This document shows positions 1 to 7,595 of a DNA stretch of 64,000 bases, one piece after another. The DNA lies in the NCBI RefSeq assembly GCF_009296025.1, contig NZ_CP045178.1, positions 7,192,001 through 7,256,000 on the forward strand, read 5' to 3'. The notes under the pieces are model-generated. The model was not told where the DNA came from. It did no database searches and was given only the letters and a program-made list of their open reading frames with translations. The stretch's first letter is position 1. Each line of letters opens with the position of its first letter. A program made the position numbers and the translations under genes. The DNA comes from Streptomyces tsukubensis (lineage in GTDB: Bacteria > Actinomycetota > Actinomycetes > Streptomycetales > Streptomycetaceae).

Positions 1-234
1 CTGGAGGGCGCCACGGCCCTGTTGCTCGACGAACCGACGGACAACCTGGACCTGGAGAGCGCGGAAGCACTCCAGGACGGCCTTGAGGCGTACGAGGGCA
101 CGGTCCTCGCGGTCACCCACGACCGCTGGTTCGCCCGCTCCTTCGACCGCTACCTGGTCCTCGGTTCCGACGGCCGGGTCAGGGAGACGGCCGAGCCGGT
201 CTGGGACGAGCGGCGGGTGGAGCGGGCTCGGTGA
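1..234 (+). CDS. ABC-F family ATPase, C-terminal fragment (5' end outside window)
   Basis: This is the tail of an ATP-binding cassette protein whose start lies left of the window. The visible 77 residues hold the Walker B segment (LLLDEPTDNLDLES), the H-loop (AVTHDR) and the closing FDRYLVL/GRV segment typical of the second nucleotide-binding domain of ABC-F proteins. Known ABC-F proteins act on the ribosome (translation or antibiotic-resistance factors) and have no membrane domain. Which subgroup this belongs to cannot be told from the tail. It ends with TGA and converges on the sialidase gene, with a hairpin between them. Confidence 0.85.
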   Translation: MEGATALLLDEPTDNLDLESAEALQDGLEAYEGTVLAVTHDRWFARSFDRYLVLGSDGRVRETAEPVWDERRVERAR

Positions 235-249
235 ACGCTCCGACAGCGG

Positions 250-298
250 CCGGACGGTGCGGGACCCCACGGGGCCGGCGGGCCGCACGGCCGTCCGC
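250..298. terminator. Imperfect hairpin between convergent genes
   Basis: A GGACGG/TGCGG arm pairs with CCGCA/CGGCCGTCC about 20 bases later, 16 bases after the ABC-F stop. It is placed to end the ABC-F transcript and possibly the opposing sialidase transcript. No U-tract is present, as is usual in high-GC actinobacteria. Confidence 0.4.
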
Positions 299-334
299 CC
301 CTGTACGGGACCCCGCCCCCGCCGGGGTGCCCCG

Positions 335-1801
335 CTAGGGCGTCGCCACGGTCAAGGTGCCCGTGCCGTAGGAACGTTGGCCGCCCCGCACGACGTACGT
401 CGCCGTCACCTCCGAGTCGCCGGTGGTGGCGGTGGCCGGGACCGTGACCGGTACCTTCACGTTGGCTCCCTGGCCGGGGGCGAGGGCGGGGACCGGGACC
501 GAGGGGGACGTCCATCCGGGCGGCAGTCCCAGCGACACCGAACCCGCGGGCAGCGCGATGTCGTTCTCGCTGACCACCCGTACCGTCACCTCGGTGGTCG
601 CCCCCGCGGGCAGAGCGGCGGGCGGGGTGAGGGACACCGGTGCGCACACCCCGCCCAGCCACTTCAGGTCGAACGACGAGTACGTGATGTGCTGGTAGGC
701 GGCGCGCTCCCACAGCAGCCCCACACGGCCGTTGCCCGTACCGTCGGAGAGGGGGGTCATCGTGGAGTACCCGGCGGAACCCGGCTCGACGACCTTCCTG
801 ATCGGCCACGTCCTGCCGTCGTCGCAGGAGAGCTTGACCGTCAGATTGCGGCGGGTCCCGGTGTCCTCGGTATTGCTGAACAACAGCCACTTCGCACGGG
901 GGTCGCTCGCGGGGACGTCCGGGGCGTAGCGCGTGATCGAGCCGTTGTTCGCCGGGTCCTTGAGTGCGGTGTCCTGCCGGAAAGGCGAGTAGGTGGCCCC
1001 GCCGTCGGTGGAGTAGGCGACCGTACGGTACGGCTTGGACCGGTTGTTCAGCATGATCCGGCCGTCGGACAGTTCCACGGTCTTGTTCTCGTCCGCGCCG
1101 GGGCCGACCGGGGTGCCCGTCCTCCACGTGGCCCCGTGGTCGTCGCTGTACGCGCTGACCGCGTAGTTGGCCCCGTCCTCGCGCAGGGCGTACTGCTGGA
1201 TCAGCCGGCCCTTGTGCGCCCCCTGGCGCAGTTGGACACCTTCGCCGGAAGAGGCGAACATACCGCCCCAGGCCGGGTCTTTGACCTGCCGGGTGATCCG
1301 CCGGTGGGACCAGGTCAGCCCGTCGTCGTCCGAGTAGCTGTAGTCGGCCTGCAGGATGTTCGGATCGCTCTCGTCATTGCCGGTGCCCGACCCGGCGAAG
1401 CCCTGGTTCACCGAGCCGGCGTAGAAGACGAAGATCCGGCCGGTCTCCCTGTCCACGAGTAGGCTCGGATCGCCGAATCCCTTCGGAGCGGCCTCCTTGC
1501 GGACCACCCGCTGTGCCTGCCAGGTCACGCCCCCGTCGGTCGAACGTCGCACCACCACACCGATATTGCTCGGCAGGTCCGCCGCCGATGGGCGGGCGTC
1601 GTACGCCGCTAGCAGCGTCCCCTTGGCCGACCTCGTGAGCGCGGGAATGCGGTAGCTGGGCGACCCGCTACCCGCGACCGCGAGGTCCTGGGAGGTCAGT
1701 ACCCCAGGGGCGGGCGCCCCGGTCGAGCCGTGGGCGGTGCCGGTCGTTGTCAGCACCAGCAGGGTGGTGGACAGCAGGGCGACGGGGACTCTGTGCCGCA
1801 T
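335..1801 (-). CDS. Secreted exo-alpha-sialidase (GH33) with C-terminal NEW3-type domain
   Basis: Predicted 488-residue secreted glycoside hydrolase that would release terminal sialic acids. The start is the ATG at 1801, with AAGGA 8 bases upstream; the reading frame runs open further upstream but those residues are non-coding in character. Residues 1 to about 27 are a signal peptide ending near GTAHGS. A YRIP motif supplies the first arginine of the sialidase triad, and several Asp-boxes follow (STDGGVTW, SDDDGLTW, SDDHGATW, STDGGATY). The late YSTMTPLSDG...GLLWE segment resembles the region with the nucleophilic Tyr and a Glu. The last ~100 residues resemble the NEW3 (NPCBM-associated) domain of glycosidases. 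It is monocistronic, with an unusual 7-bp repeat array about 205 bases upstream. Confidence 0.88.
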   Translation of the reverse strand: MRHRVPVALLSTTLLVLTTTGTAHGSTGAPAPGVLTSQDLAVAGSGSPSYRIPALTRSAKGTLLAAYDARPSAADLPSNIGVVVRRSTDGGVTWQAQRVVRKEAAPKGFGDPSLLVDRETGRIFVFYAGSVNQGFAGSGTGNDESDPNILQADYSYSDDDGLTWSHRRITRQVKDPAWGGMFASSGEGVQLRQGAHKGRLIQQYALREDGANYAVSAYSDDHGATWRTGTPVGPGADENKTVELSDGRIMLNNRSKPYRTVAYSTDGGATYSPFRQDTALKDPANNGSITRYAPDVPASDPRAKWLLFSNTEDTGTRRNLTVKLSCDDGRTWPIRKVVEPGSAGYSTMTPLSDGTGNGRVGLLWERAAYQHITYSSFDLKWLGGVCAPVSLTPPAALPAGATTEVTVRVVSENDIALPAGSVSLGLPPGWTSPSVPVPALAPGQGANVKVPVTVPATATTGDSEVTATYVVRGGQRSYGTGTLTVATP

Positions 1802-2005
1802 GGACGGTTCCTTCTCTCGCGGGGGCGTGGGGGGAGTGGGGGTACGGGGGTCTCGGGGACCACCGGGATCACGGTCGGGCGATGGACGGGGCCGGAAGTG
1901 GGGGAGAGCGCCGGACACAGGGCGCCGCATCGGCGAACTTGGTTGCGCTTCCCACCGCTTGAGCCCTTTCGATCGTGATCGTCGAGCGACGACCCAAGCT
2001 ATCAA
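1802..2005. other. Sialidase leader/promoter region
   Basis: No gene is visible here. Read toward the sialidase on the minus strand it contains the ribosome site of that gene and presumably its promoter. No convincing -35/-10 pair stands out. Confidence 0.4.
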
Positions 2006-2080
2006 GACATCTGACATCTGACATCTGACATCTGATGTCTGGTGTCAGATGTCAGATGTCTGGTGTCTGGTGTCAGATGT
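2006..2080. promoter_or_regulatory. Array of 7-bp repeats in two opposite blocks, probable operator
   Basis: Four perfect GACATCT units (2006-2033) are followed by about six units of the opposite orientation (GATGTCT, GGTGTCA, GATGTCA, GATGTCT, GGTGTCT, GGTGTCA) and a partial one ending at 2080. The result is an inverted array that could fold into a long hairpin or give several overlapping palindromes such as GACATCTGATGTC. The composition is AT-richer than its surroundings. It sits upstream of the sialidase gene. Binding by a GntR- or LacI-type sugar regulator is an inference, and no regulator gene is adjacent. Confidence 0.6.
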
Positions 2081-2201
2081 TCGGTGTGCCGTGCTCGGCG
2101 GCGCGGACCGGACGGCGGGGCTGACCGTGGTGGTCGTGCCGGATCGTGCCGGATCGCGCCGGACCGCCTTGCCCGCACCTGATCGGCTTCGATACATGGC
2201 A

Positions 2202-2234
2202 AAGCCCAGGCCACACGGGGTGTGACCTGGGCTT
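2202..2234. terminator. Hairpin downstream of the DUF2795 gene
   Basis: AAGCCCAGG (2202-2210) pairs perfectly with CCTGGGCTT (2226-2234), with CACA/TGTG extending the stem inward. It lies about 80 bases beyond the 3' end of the minus-strand DUF2795 gene. Between it and 2313 there is only a short GAATCGACCGGA-type direct repeat. Confidence 0.6.
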
Positions 2235-2313
2235 GACCCGGCTCTGGCGAATCGACCGGAGTCGATCTGATTCGACCGGACTCGGGATATCGGGATAGTG
2301 GCCGAGTGCGGCG

Positions 2314-2712
2314 CTAGGTGGCTCCGTACGCCCCCGCCCCCGCCTCCACCAGCGCCTCGGCCAGTTCGTGCACCGTCCCGTAGACCGTGTCCTCCGGGAG
2401 GTCCAGCAGGGGGTCCACGACGGAGTCCGGGGCGTGTTGCTCGCGCAGTACCCGTATCAGCGCGGGTGCGGTGTCGGGGAACGACGTGCGGCCGAGCAGG
2501 CGGGCGAGGTCGTGCCTGACCATGGCCACCGGGCCCGGCGAACGGCTCGGCGTCACGGGGCCCGAGGCCACCGCGGGGTCGTCGTCCGCCGCCGGTTCGG
2601 GATCGTGCCACTCCGCCGTCCTCGTCGAGTGGCCGGCCTTGAGCATCCCTTGGAGTTCGTGTTTCAGCTCGTCGTCGCGGTGGGCGCTGAGCCGGTTGCT
2701 GCCGCGCTGCAT
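2314..2712 (-). CDS. DUF2795 domain protein
   Basis: A 132-residue small soluble protein of unknown function. The start is the ATG at 2712, preceded by AAGGAGAG; this gives the N-terminus MQRGSNRLSAHRDDELKHEL, which I recognise from Streptomyces DUF2795 proteins. The charged N-terminal half is followed by the DUF2795 region (about residues 65-125: VRHDLARLLGRTSFP...LPEDTVYGTVHELAEAL), predicted helical. It has no signal peptide or membrane segment. It is transcribed divergently from the aminotransferase-like gene, with a long non-coding interval between. Confidence 0.8.
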   Translation of the reverse strand: MQRGSNRLSAHRDDELKHELQGMLKAGHSTRTAEWHDPEPAADDDPAVASGPVTPSRSPGPVAMVRHDLARLLGRTSFPDTAPALIRVLREQHAPDSVVDPLLDLPEDTVYGTVHELAEALVEAGAGAYGAT

Positions 2713-3202
2713 TTCTCTCTCCTTCGGGCGGGTGAACTGCCCGCGCCCCCGCGTACGAGGCGCGCGTGGCCCACGCGTACCCATGGGGCGCCCGGCAAAC
2801 ATGACGCGCGGGGAGTGTTTGGGCCGTGGTCGTGAGGGCATTCGGAGCGACGACCCAGCGGCATGGGAGATGGGTCATGGGAGAGAGTTCCGGGGCCGGG
2901 GACAGGGCCGGCCCCGGAACTCGCCCCGCGTCCGGGCGTCCCCGCCCCACCCGCTCCGCTTCTGGCTCCGCCGCCCGCGAGGGCGCCCGCTCACTCCTGT
3001 CCTGCGGAGCCTCCCTGCCGTACGGCCGCCGCCGTGCGCATCCACCGCCGAGGCGGCAGAGTGGAGAACCCGCGGCGCGGACGGTCGAGACGGCTGTTCC
3101 CGCGCCCCGGCGCACGCGTGGGCGTGCGGGAACGGTGCCAGTCAGGGCGCCGCGCGTGCGCTCGTACCGGCGCACCCGGGGCAGCCGACACGTGGGAGTG
3201 CC
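2713..3202. other. 490-bp intergenic region without a supportable gene
   Basis: Open frames cross this stretch on both strands, but none shows a recognisable protein. Its only strong structure is the 15-bp hairpin at 2885-2922. Presumably it holds the promoters of the two divergent flanking genes. Confidence 0.5.
2885..2922. repeat. Perfect 15-bp inverted repeat
   Basis: GAGTTCCGGGGCCGG (2885-2899) is exactly complementary to CCGGCCCCGGAACTC (2908-2922) with an 8-base loop. It lies in non-coding DNA between divergent genes, where a terminator is not expected. It could end an unannotated short transcript or act in a leader. Confidence 0.65.
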
Positions 3203-4801
3203 ATGGGCGGAGCCGGGACCGGGGAGGGCACCCCGCGAGGCCGGGGCGGAGCGGGCGGGCACGGCTCGGTCGAGCAGCACGGAACCGTGAGGCGGGGGCC
3301 TGTCGAGCACGGGCCTGTTGGGCAGGGGCCTGTTGGGCAGGGACCCGTCGGAGAGGGGCCTGTCGGGCAGGGGCCTGTTGGACAGGGGCCCGTCGGACAC
3401 GGGCATGTCGAGCACGGGCCTGTTGGGCAGGGACCCGTCGGACACGGGCCTGTCGGGCGGGGGCCCGTCGGACACGGGCCCGTCGAGCACGGGCCTGTCG
3501 GGCAGGGACCCGAGGGACACGGGCCTGTCGGGCGGGGGCCTGTCGGACCCGCCCCCGTCGTTCACGGAGCGGTCGGACACGGCCCCGTCAGATACGGCCC
3601 GCCCCTGCCGGAGCCCGGACTGCCCGTCCTGCCCGAGCTGCACTCCGTTCTGGCCGGGACCGCCGGACTCTCCGACGCCGAGCCGCCCGGCGGCGGCCCC
3701 GCCCTCCTCGACGCCGCGTGCGGCTACTGGGCGAGACGCGGACTGCCCACCCGCACCGGGCAGGTGGCCGCGGCGCCTGGCGCCCCCGCACTGCTGCTCG
3801 CCGTCACCGCGGCCGTCGGCGGCGACGTCCTGCTGCCGCGGCCCTGCACCGCGTGGTGGGCCCCGCAGGCCAGGCTCCTCGGTCGGCCCGCCTACCCGGT
3901 GCCCACGCCCGCCGAGTGCGGAGGCATCCCCGACCCTTACGCCCTGCTGGAGACCGTGCGGCGCGTCAGGGACGAGGGCGGCGACCCCCGGCTGCTCGTA
4001 CTCTCCGTCGCCGACGATCCGACAGCCACCGTGCCGCCGCCCGAGTCGCTGCACGAGACGGTGGAGGCCGCGGACTCCGAAGGGCTGCACATCGTCAGTG
4101 ACGAGACCTGGCTCGACACCCTCCACGACCCGGCGGCGACCGTACGGGCAGGACCGGCGGAGATGCTGCCCGACGCCGTGACCGTCCTGGTCGATCTGGC
4201 AGGGGCCTTCCTGCCGCCGGGCTGGCCGGCCGCCGTCGCCCGCTTCCCCGCCACGGAGTACGGCTCCGTGCTCCGCGCCCGCGTGCTCGACGCCCTCACC
4301 GCACTCGGCGCCGCCCCGGCAGCGCCGGTCGCCGCCGTCGCCGCGCACGTCCTCGGCGAGCCCGCCCACGTCACGGAACGGGCCCGGGACTGCGCCCGGG
4401 TGCACGCCGTACTGGCCGCCGCCGTCCACCGCGTGGTGCTCGGCGCGGGCGCCCTCTGCCTGCCACCGCGAGCGGGACGCCACCTCTACGCCGACCTGGG
4501 CCCGTTGCGCGGCCCCCTCGCCACGCGTGGCGTACGCGACGCCATGGAACTGGAGGAGTTCCTGTCGACCCGGCTCGGCGCCCCCGCACCCGGTGGACAC
4601 CGCTTCGGCGACGACCTCGCCGCGCTCCGCGTGCGGCTCTCCACAGGGCCTCTGCTCGGCTCGACCACCGTGGAGCGCGTGGCGTCCCTCACCGCGCTGG
4701 AGCCCCTTGAATTGCCGCACGTCGAGCGAGCCTTGAGCATATTCGAATCGGCATTCGGCGATTTGTGCGTCGATGCTCACCGAACGGAGCCACTTCGATG
4801 A
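3203..4801 (+). CDS. Aminotransferase class I/II-fold protein lacking any lysine, with pentapeptide-repeat N-terminus
   Basis: A 532-residue protein. The start is the ATG at 3203, 6 bases after GGGAG. Residues ~30-130 are a run of GPVGQ/GPVGH-type pentapeptides encoded by 15-bp DNA repeats. From about residue 140 it follows the fold-type I PLP enzyme plan: an AGDxVxxPxP-like segment (VGGDVLLPRPCTAWWAP), a DDPTATV segment where NPTG is usual, VSDETW (Asp300, the pyridine-nitrogen position) and LAGAFLPPGW at 332-341. In the last segment the catalytic SxxK lysine is replaced by Gly334. I find no lysine anywhere in the protein, so it cannot form the usual internal aldimine. The stop overlaps the next start (ATGA). 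A catalytically dead or binding-only role is an inference. Confidence 0.75.
   Translation: MGGAGTGEGTPRGRGGAGGHGSVEQHGTVRRGPVEHGPVGQGPVGQGPVGEGPVGQGPVGQGPVGHGHVEHGPVGQGPVGHGPVGRGPVGHGPVEHGPVGQGPEGHGPVGRGPVGPAPVVHGAVGHGPVRYGPPLPEPGLPVLPELHSVLAGTAGLSDAEPPGGGPALLDAACGYWARRGLPTRTGQVAAAPGAPALLLAVTAAVGGDVLLPRPCTAWWAPQARLLGRPAYPVPTPAECGGIPDPYALLETVRRVRDEGGDPRLLVLSVADDPTATVPPPESLHETVEAADSEGLHIVSDETWLDTLHDPAATVRAGPAEMLPDAVTVLVDLAGAFLPPGWPAAVARFPATEYGSVLRARVLDALTALGAAPAAPVAAVAAHVLGEPAHVTERARDCARVHAVLAAAVHRVVLGAGALCLPPRAGRHLYADLGPLRGPLATRGVRDAMELEEFLSTRLGAPAPGGHRFGDDLAALRVRLSTGPLLGSTTVERVASLTALEPLELPHVERALSIFESAFGDLCVDAHRTEPLR
3296..3600 (+). repeat. Coding 15-bp tandem repeats (GPVGQ/GPVGH)
   Basis: About 20 imperfect copies of a 15-bp unit of the form GGGCCTGTCGGGCAG lie in frame within the aminotransferase-like gene. 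Because the unit is five codons, copy number can change without frameshift. Confidence 0.85.
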
Positions 4802-6051
4802 CTCAGCCCGAGACGCAGACCGGCACGGGCACGGACGCTGACGCGGGCACGGACGCGCGGACGGCCGGGGCACCAGGGACGACGCTCATGCCGGGCACCG
4901 CCGCACCTGGCACCGCCGCCCCCGGCTCTCCCGCCCCCGGCCCCGCTCCGGCCGGGAGCGGCGCGGGCGGCACGACCGGCACCGCCCCGGCCGGCGCGAC
5001 CGGCACCGCCCCGGCAGGAACGGCCGACAGCGCCACGGCAGGAACGGCCGACAGCGCCACGGCCGGTGACGCCACGACCGCCCCCGGCCTCGCGCCGCCC
5101 CTCCCGCTCGCCGGTGCGCCGAGGGCATGGCCCCGCTCCTTCGCCGGCCGCCTCACCGCGCCGCTGCCGGGACTGCGCGCCCTCGCGAGGCTCGCCAGGG
5201 AGGGGGCGATCAGGCCCCGCGCCGAAGGGACGCTCGACATCCCACTACTGCCCTTCGCCCCGGAGCCGCTCCCGCACGCAGGGCCCGACACCGTCGCCGT
5301 CTCCTGGGCGGGACACGCCAGCTGGGTGGTGCGGATCGGCGGCCTCACCGTCCTCACCGACCCCGTCTGGTCGCGCAGGATCCTCGGCACCCCGGCCCGT
5401 GTCACCCCGGCGGGCATCCCCTGGAGCGCGCTGCCGCCCGTCGACGCCGTGGTGATCAGCCACAACCACTACGACCACATGGACGCGCCCACCCTGAACC
5501 GCCTTCCGCGCACCACCCCCGTCCTCGTCCCCGCCGGTCTGGGCCGCTGGTTCAGGCGGAGACGGTTCGCGCACGTCACCGAGCTCGACTGGTGGGAGGC
5601 GGCCGAGCTGGACGGAGTGCGGTTCGACTTCGTCCCCGCCCACCACTGGTCCAAGCGCGGACTCAGTGACACCTGCCGCAGCCTGTGGGGCGGCTGGATG
5701 ATGACGGACGGCTCGGGGCGGCGCGTGTACTTCGCCGGGGACACCGGATACGGCCACTGGTTCACCGACATCGGCCGGCGCTACCCCGGCATCGACCTGG
5801 CGCTGATGCCGATCGGCGCCTACGCCCCGCGCTGGTGGCTCAGCGACGTCCACTGCGACCCCGAAGAAGCGGTCAGGGCAGTCGAGGACGTCGGTGCCCG
5901 CAGGATGGCCCCGATGCACTGGGCCACGTTCCTGCTCTCGGCGGAACCGGTCCTTGAACCCCTGACCCGGGTACGCGCCGCCTGGAAGAGGACCGGCAGA
6001 CCCACCGAGGACCTGTGGGACCTTCCCGTCGGCGGTTCGCGGGTGCTGTGA
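4798..6051 (+). CDS. NAPE-PLD-like metallo-beta-lactamase-fold hydrolase
   Basis: A 417-residue protein whose ATG overlaps the stop of the preceding gene (ATGA), so the two are probably translationally coupled. Residues 1-95 are a Thr/Ala/Gly/Pro low-complexity tract with 24-bp DNA repeats. The MBL domain follows: VSWAGHASWVV, SHNHYDHMD (HxHxDH), PAHHWSKRG, YFAGDTGY, IGAYAPRWW...DVHCDPEEAV and PMHWATF. This pattern matches the family of N-acyl-phosphatidylethanolamine phospholipase D and RomA-like proteins, which are two-zinc phosphodiesterases. The lipid substrate is an inference from the family. It has no signal peptide. Confidence 0.82.
   Translation: MTQPETQTGTGTDADAGTDARTAGAPGTTLMPGTAAPGTAAPGSPAPGPAPAGSGAGGTTGTAPAGATGTAPAGTADSATAGTADSATAGDATTAPGLAPPLPLAGAPRAWPRSFAGRLTAPLPGLRALARLAREGAIRPRAEGTLDIPLLPFAPEPLPHAGPDTVAVSWAGHASWVVRIGGLTVLTDPVWSRRILGTPARVTPAGIPWSALPPVDAVVISHNHYDHMDAPTLNRLPRTTPVLVPAGLGRWFRRRRFAHVTELDWWEAAELDGVRFDFVPAHHWSKRGLSDTCRSLWGGWMMTDGSGRRVYFAGDTGYGHWFTDIGRRYPGIDLALMPIGAYAPRWWLSDVHCDPEEAVRAVEDVGARRMAPMHWATFLLSAEPVLEPLTRVRAAWKRTGRPTEDLWDLPVGGSRVL
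4975..5065 (+). repeat. Coding 24-bp tandem repeats
   Basis: Two 24-bp units encoding TGTAPAGA are followed by two perfect 24-bp units encoding GTADSATA. Together they form the low-complexity N-terminal tract of the MBL protein. Confidence 0.75.
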
Positions 6052-6074
6052 GGGGCCCCTCAGCCCTCCGCCCC

Positions 6075-6734
6075 TCAGCCCCTCGCCTCGGAAGCCCGCT
6101 CCGCCCCCGAGCGGCGCGGGCGTCGCACCCGGCGCCACAGGGCGGGAGCTCCGCTGATCAGCAGGGTCAGGACCACGGCGACCAGCACCCCCTGCCAGGG
6201 TTCCTTGAAGAGGGAGCCGCCGAGGATGCCGATGAGCTGGTAGGTCACCGCCCAGGCCACACACGCGGGGATGTTCCCGTGGACGAAGCGCCGCAGCGGC
6301 ATCTTCGCCGTCAGACAGGCCAGCATCACCGGGATACGGCCGCCCGGGATCAGGCGGGACAGTACAAGCACCATCACGCCGTGCTCGTCGAGCCCTCGCT
6401 GTGCCTGGCTCAGCCGGTCGGCGGGCGCCCGGTCCCGCAGGGCCTTCAGCCACCGCGAGCCGTTCTTCGAGCGCATTCCGCGCTGCCCCAGCCAGTAGAG
6501 CGCCACGTCACCGAGGAAGGCCGCGAGGGAGGCGGAGGCGAAGACCAACAGCAGCGGGAAGGGGAACGCCTGGTGGAAGGCGACCACCGCGGTCGAGCTG
6601 ACCAGGACGCCGGTGGGGATCACCGGCAGCAGGGCGCCCAGCATGACGAGTACGAACAACGTGGGATAGCCCACCGCCTGCTGCGCGGTCCCCGGTATGG
6701 TCCCGGCCGCGGCCAGGAGAACGTCGTGGTTCAC
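6075..6734 (-). CDS. DedA-family membrane protein
   Basis: A 219-residue polytopic inner-membrane protein of the DedA/SNARE-associated family, whose bacterial members are linked to lipid carrier translocation and envelope homeostasis. The GTG start at 6734 overlaps the upstream MBL stop (GTGA). The family signature is clear: GALLPVIPTGVLVSS near the N-terminus, FLGDVALYWLGQRG, and SRLIPGGRIPVMLACLTAKM followed by FVHGNIPACVAWA. It has about five hydrophobic segments and a basic C-terminal tail. Its gene converges on the NAPE-PLD-like gene 23 bases away, so two MBL genes and DedA cluster together. A shared membrane-lipid role is an inference. Confidence 0.88.
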   Translation of the reverse strand: MNHDVLLAAAGTIPGTAQQAVGYPTLFVLVMLGALLPVIPTGVLVSSTAVVAFHQAFPFPLLLVFASASLAAFLGDVALYWLGQRGMRSKNGSRWLKALRDRAPADRLSQAQRGLDEHGVMVLVLSRLIPGGRIPVMLACLTAKMPLRRFVHGNIPACVAWAVTYQLIGILGGSLFKEPWQGVLVAVVLTLLISGAPALWRRVRRPRRSGAERASEARG

Positions 6735-7507
6735 CGGGCGACCTCGGGCCTGACGCTCTCGCCGTGGGCCAGCAGATGGACCGCCACATCGGGGGCGATC
6801 CGGCCCGCGTGACGTACGAAGTCCACGCCGGGGGAGTGGAACTCGTGCGGGCGGACCGCGTCCATCCCGATGGGCCAGTACGTGCCGTAGTGCACGGGGA
6901 CCGCGCTGCTCGGCGACAGGTCCGCGAGGGCCTGGGCCGCCCGGGACGCGTCGAGATGGTCGTGGCCGAGATTGGGGCCCCAGCCGCCGACGGGCAGCAG
7001 AGCCACATCGACAGGGCCCGTCTCCTTGGCCATGTCGTCGAAGAGACCGGTGTCCCCGGCGAAGTACGTACGCGCGTCGCCGCTGACGACGAACCCCAGC
7101 GCGGGCGCGAGCCGGGGGCCGACAGGCAGCCGCCTGCCGTCGTGCCTGGCGGGCACGGCCCGTACCGCCAGCGGGCCGATCCGGGTCTCGTCGCCCACCG
7201 CCACCTCGGTCAGGTCGAGGTGACGCAGCCGCCTGCGGAGCCCCGGCACGGCCCGCCGCGCGCCGCGCGGCAGCAGCACGCGGGTGCCGGGCGCGAGCCG
7301 GGAGAGCGACGGCACATGGAGATGGTCGGCGTGCAGATGCGAGACCAGTACGGCGTCCGCGGCCCGCGCGTCCGAGGTGGGCAGCGCACCGCGCCTGCGC
7401 CGCAGGTGTGCGAAGCGTCTGACCAGGACCGGGTCGGTGAGAATGCGCGTCCCCGCGTCCTCGATGGTGCAGGTGGCATGACCCCACCAGGTGATCTCCA
7501 CCGGCAC
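6731..7507 (-). CDS. Metallo-beta-lactamase-fold hydrolase (UlaG-like)
   Basis: A 258-residue soluble MBL-fold protein. The start is GTG at 7507, with GAGGAGG 6 bases upstream. Motifs in order are WWGHATCTIE, LTDP, VSHLHADHLH (HxHxDH), ARHDGR, YFAGDTGLFDD, LPVGGWGPNLGHDHLDA and VPVHYGTYWP. This is the compact UlaG/YtnP-like layout, and it has the full set of metal ligands. It is translationally coupled to the DedA gene, suggesting a common job at the membrane. The substrate is unknown. Confidence 0.85.
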   Translation of the reverse strand: MPVEITWWGHATCTIEDAGTRILTDPVLVRRFAHLRRRRGALPTSDARAADAVLVSHLHADHLHVPSLSRLAPGTRVLLPRGARRAVPGLRRRLRHLDLTEVAVGDETRIGPLAVRAVPARHDGRRLPVGPRLAPALGFVVSGDARTYFAGDTGLFDDMAKETGPVDVALLPVGGWGPNLGHDHLDASRAAQALADLSPSSAVPVHYGTYWPIGMDAVRPHEFHSPGVDFVRHAGRIAPDVAVHLLAHGESVRPEVAR

Positions 7508-7553
7508 AAGTCCTCCTCAATCGGTCTGCGACGAGCCTACGGGGCCCGGTGGT

Positions 7554-7579
7554 GGTAGTAGGGTCTGCGCCCTACTACC
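7554..7579. promoter_or_regulatory. Perfect 10-bp inverted repeat in front of the resolvase-fold gene
   Basis: GGTAGTAGGG (7554-7563) and CCCTACTACC (7570-7579) form a perfect palindrome with a 6-base spacer, ending 16 bases before the GTG of the next gene. The position over the ribosome-site region or promoter start suggests either an operator for (auto)repression or an mRNA hairpin controlling translation. Confidence 0.7.
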
Positions 7580-7595
7580 TGCTTCAGGAGGCACC

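Noticed and set aside
2045..4873. 942-codon minus-strand open frame
   Set aside because: It is the antisense shadow of the aminotransferase-like gene and GC-rich flanks; it shows no family motif, and the DUF2795 gene with its own ribosome site occupies part of it.
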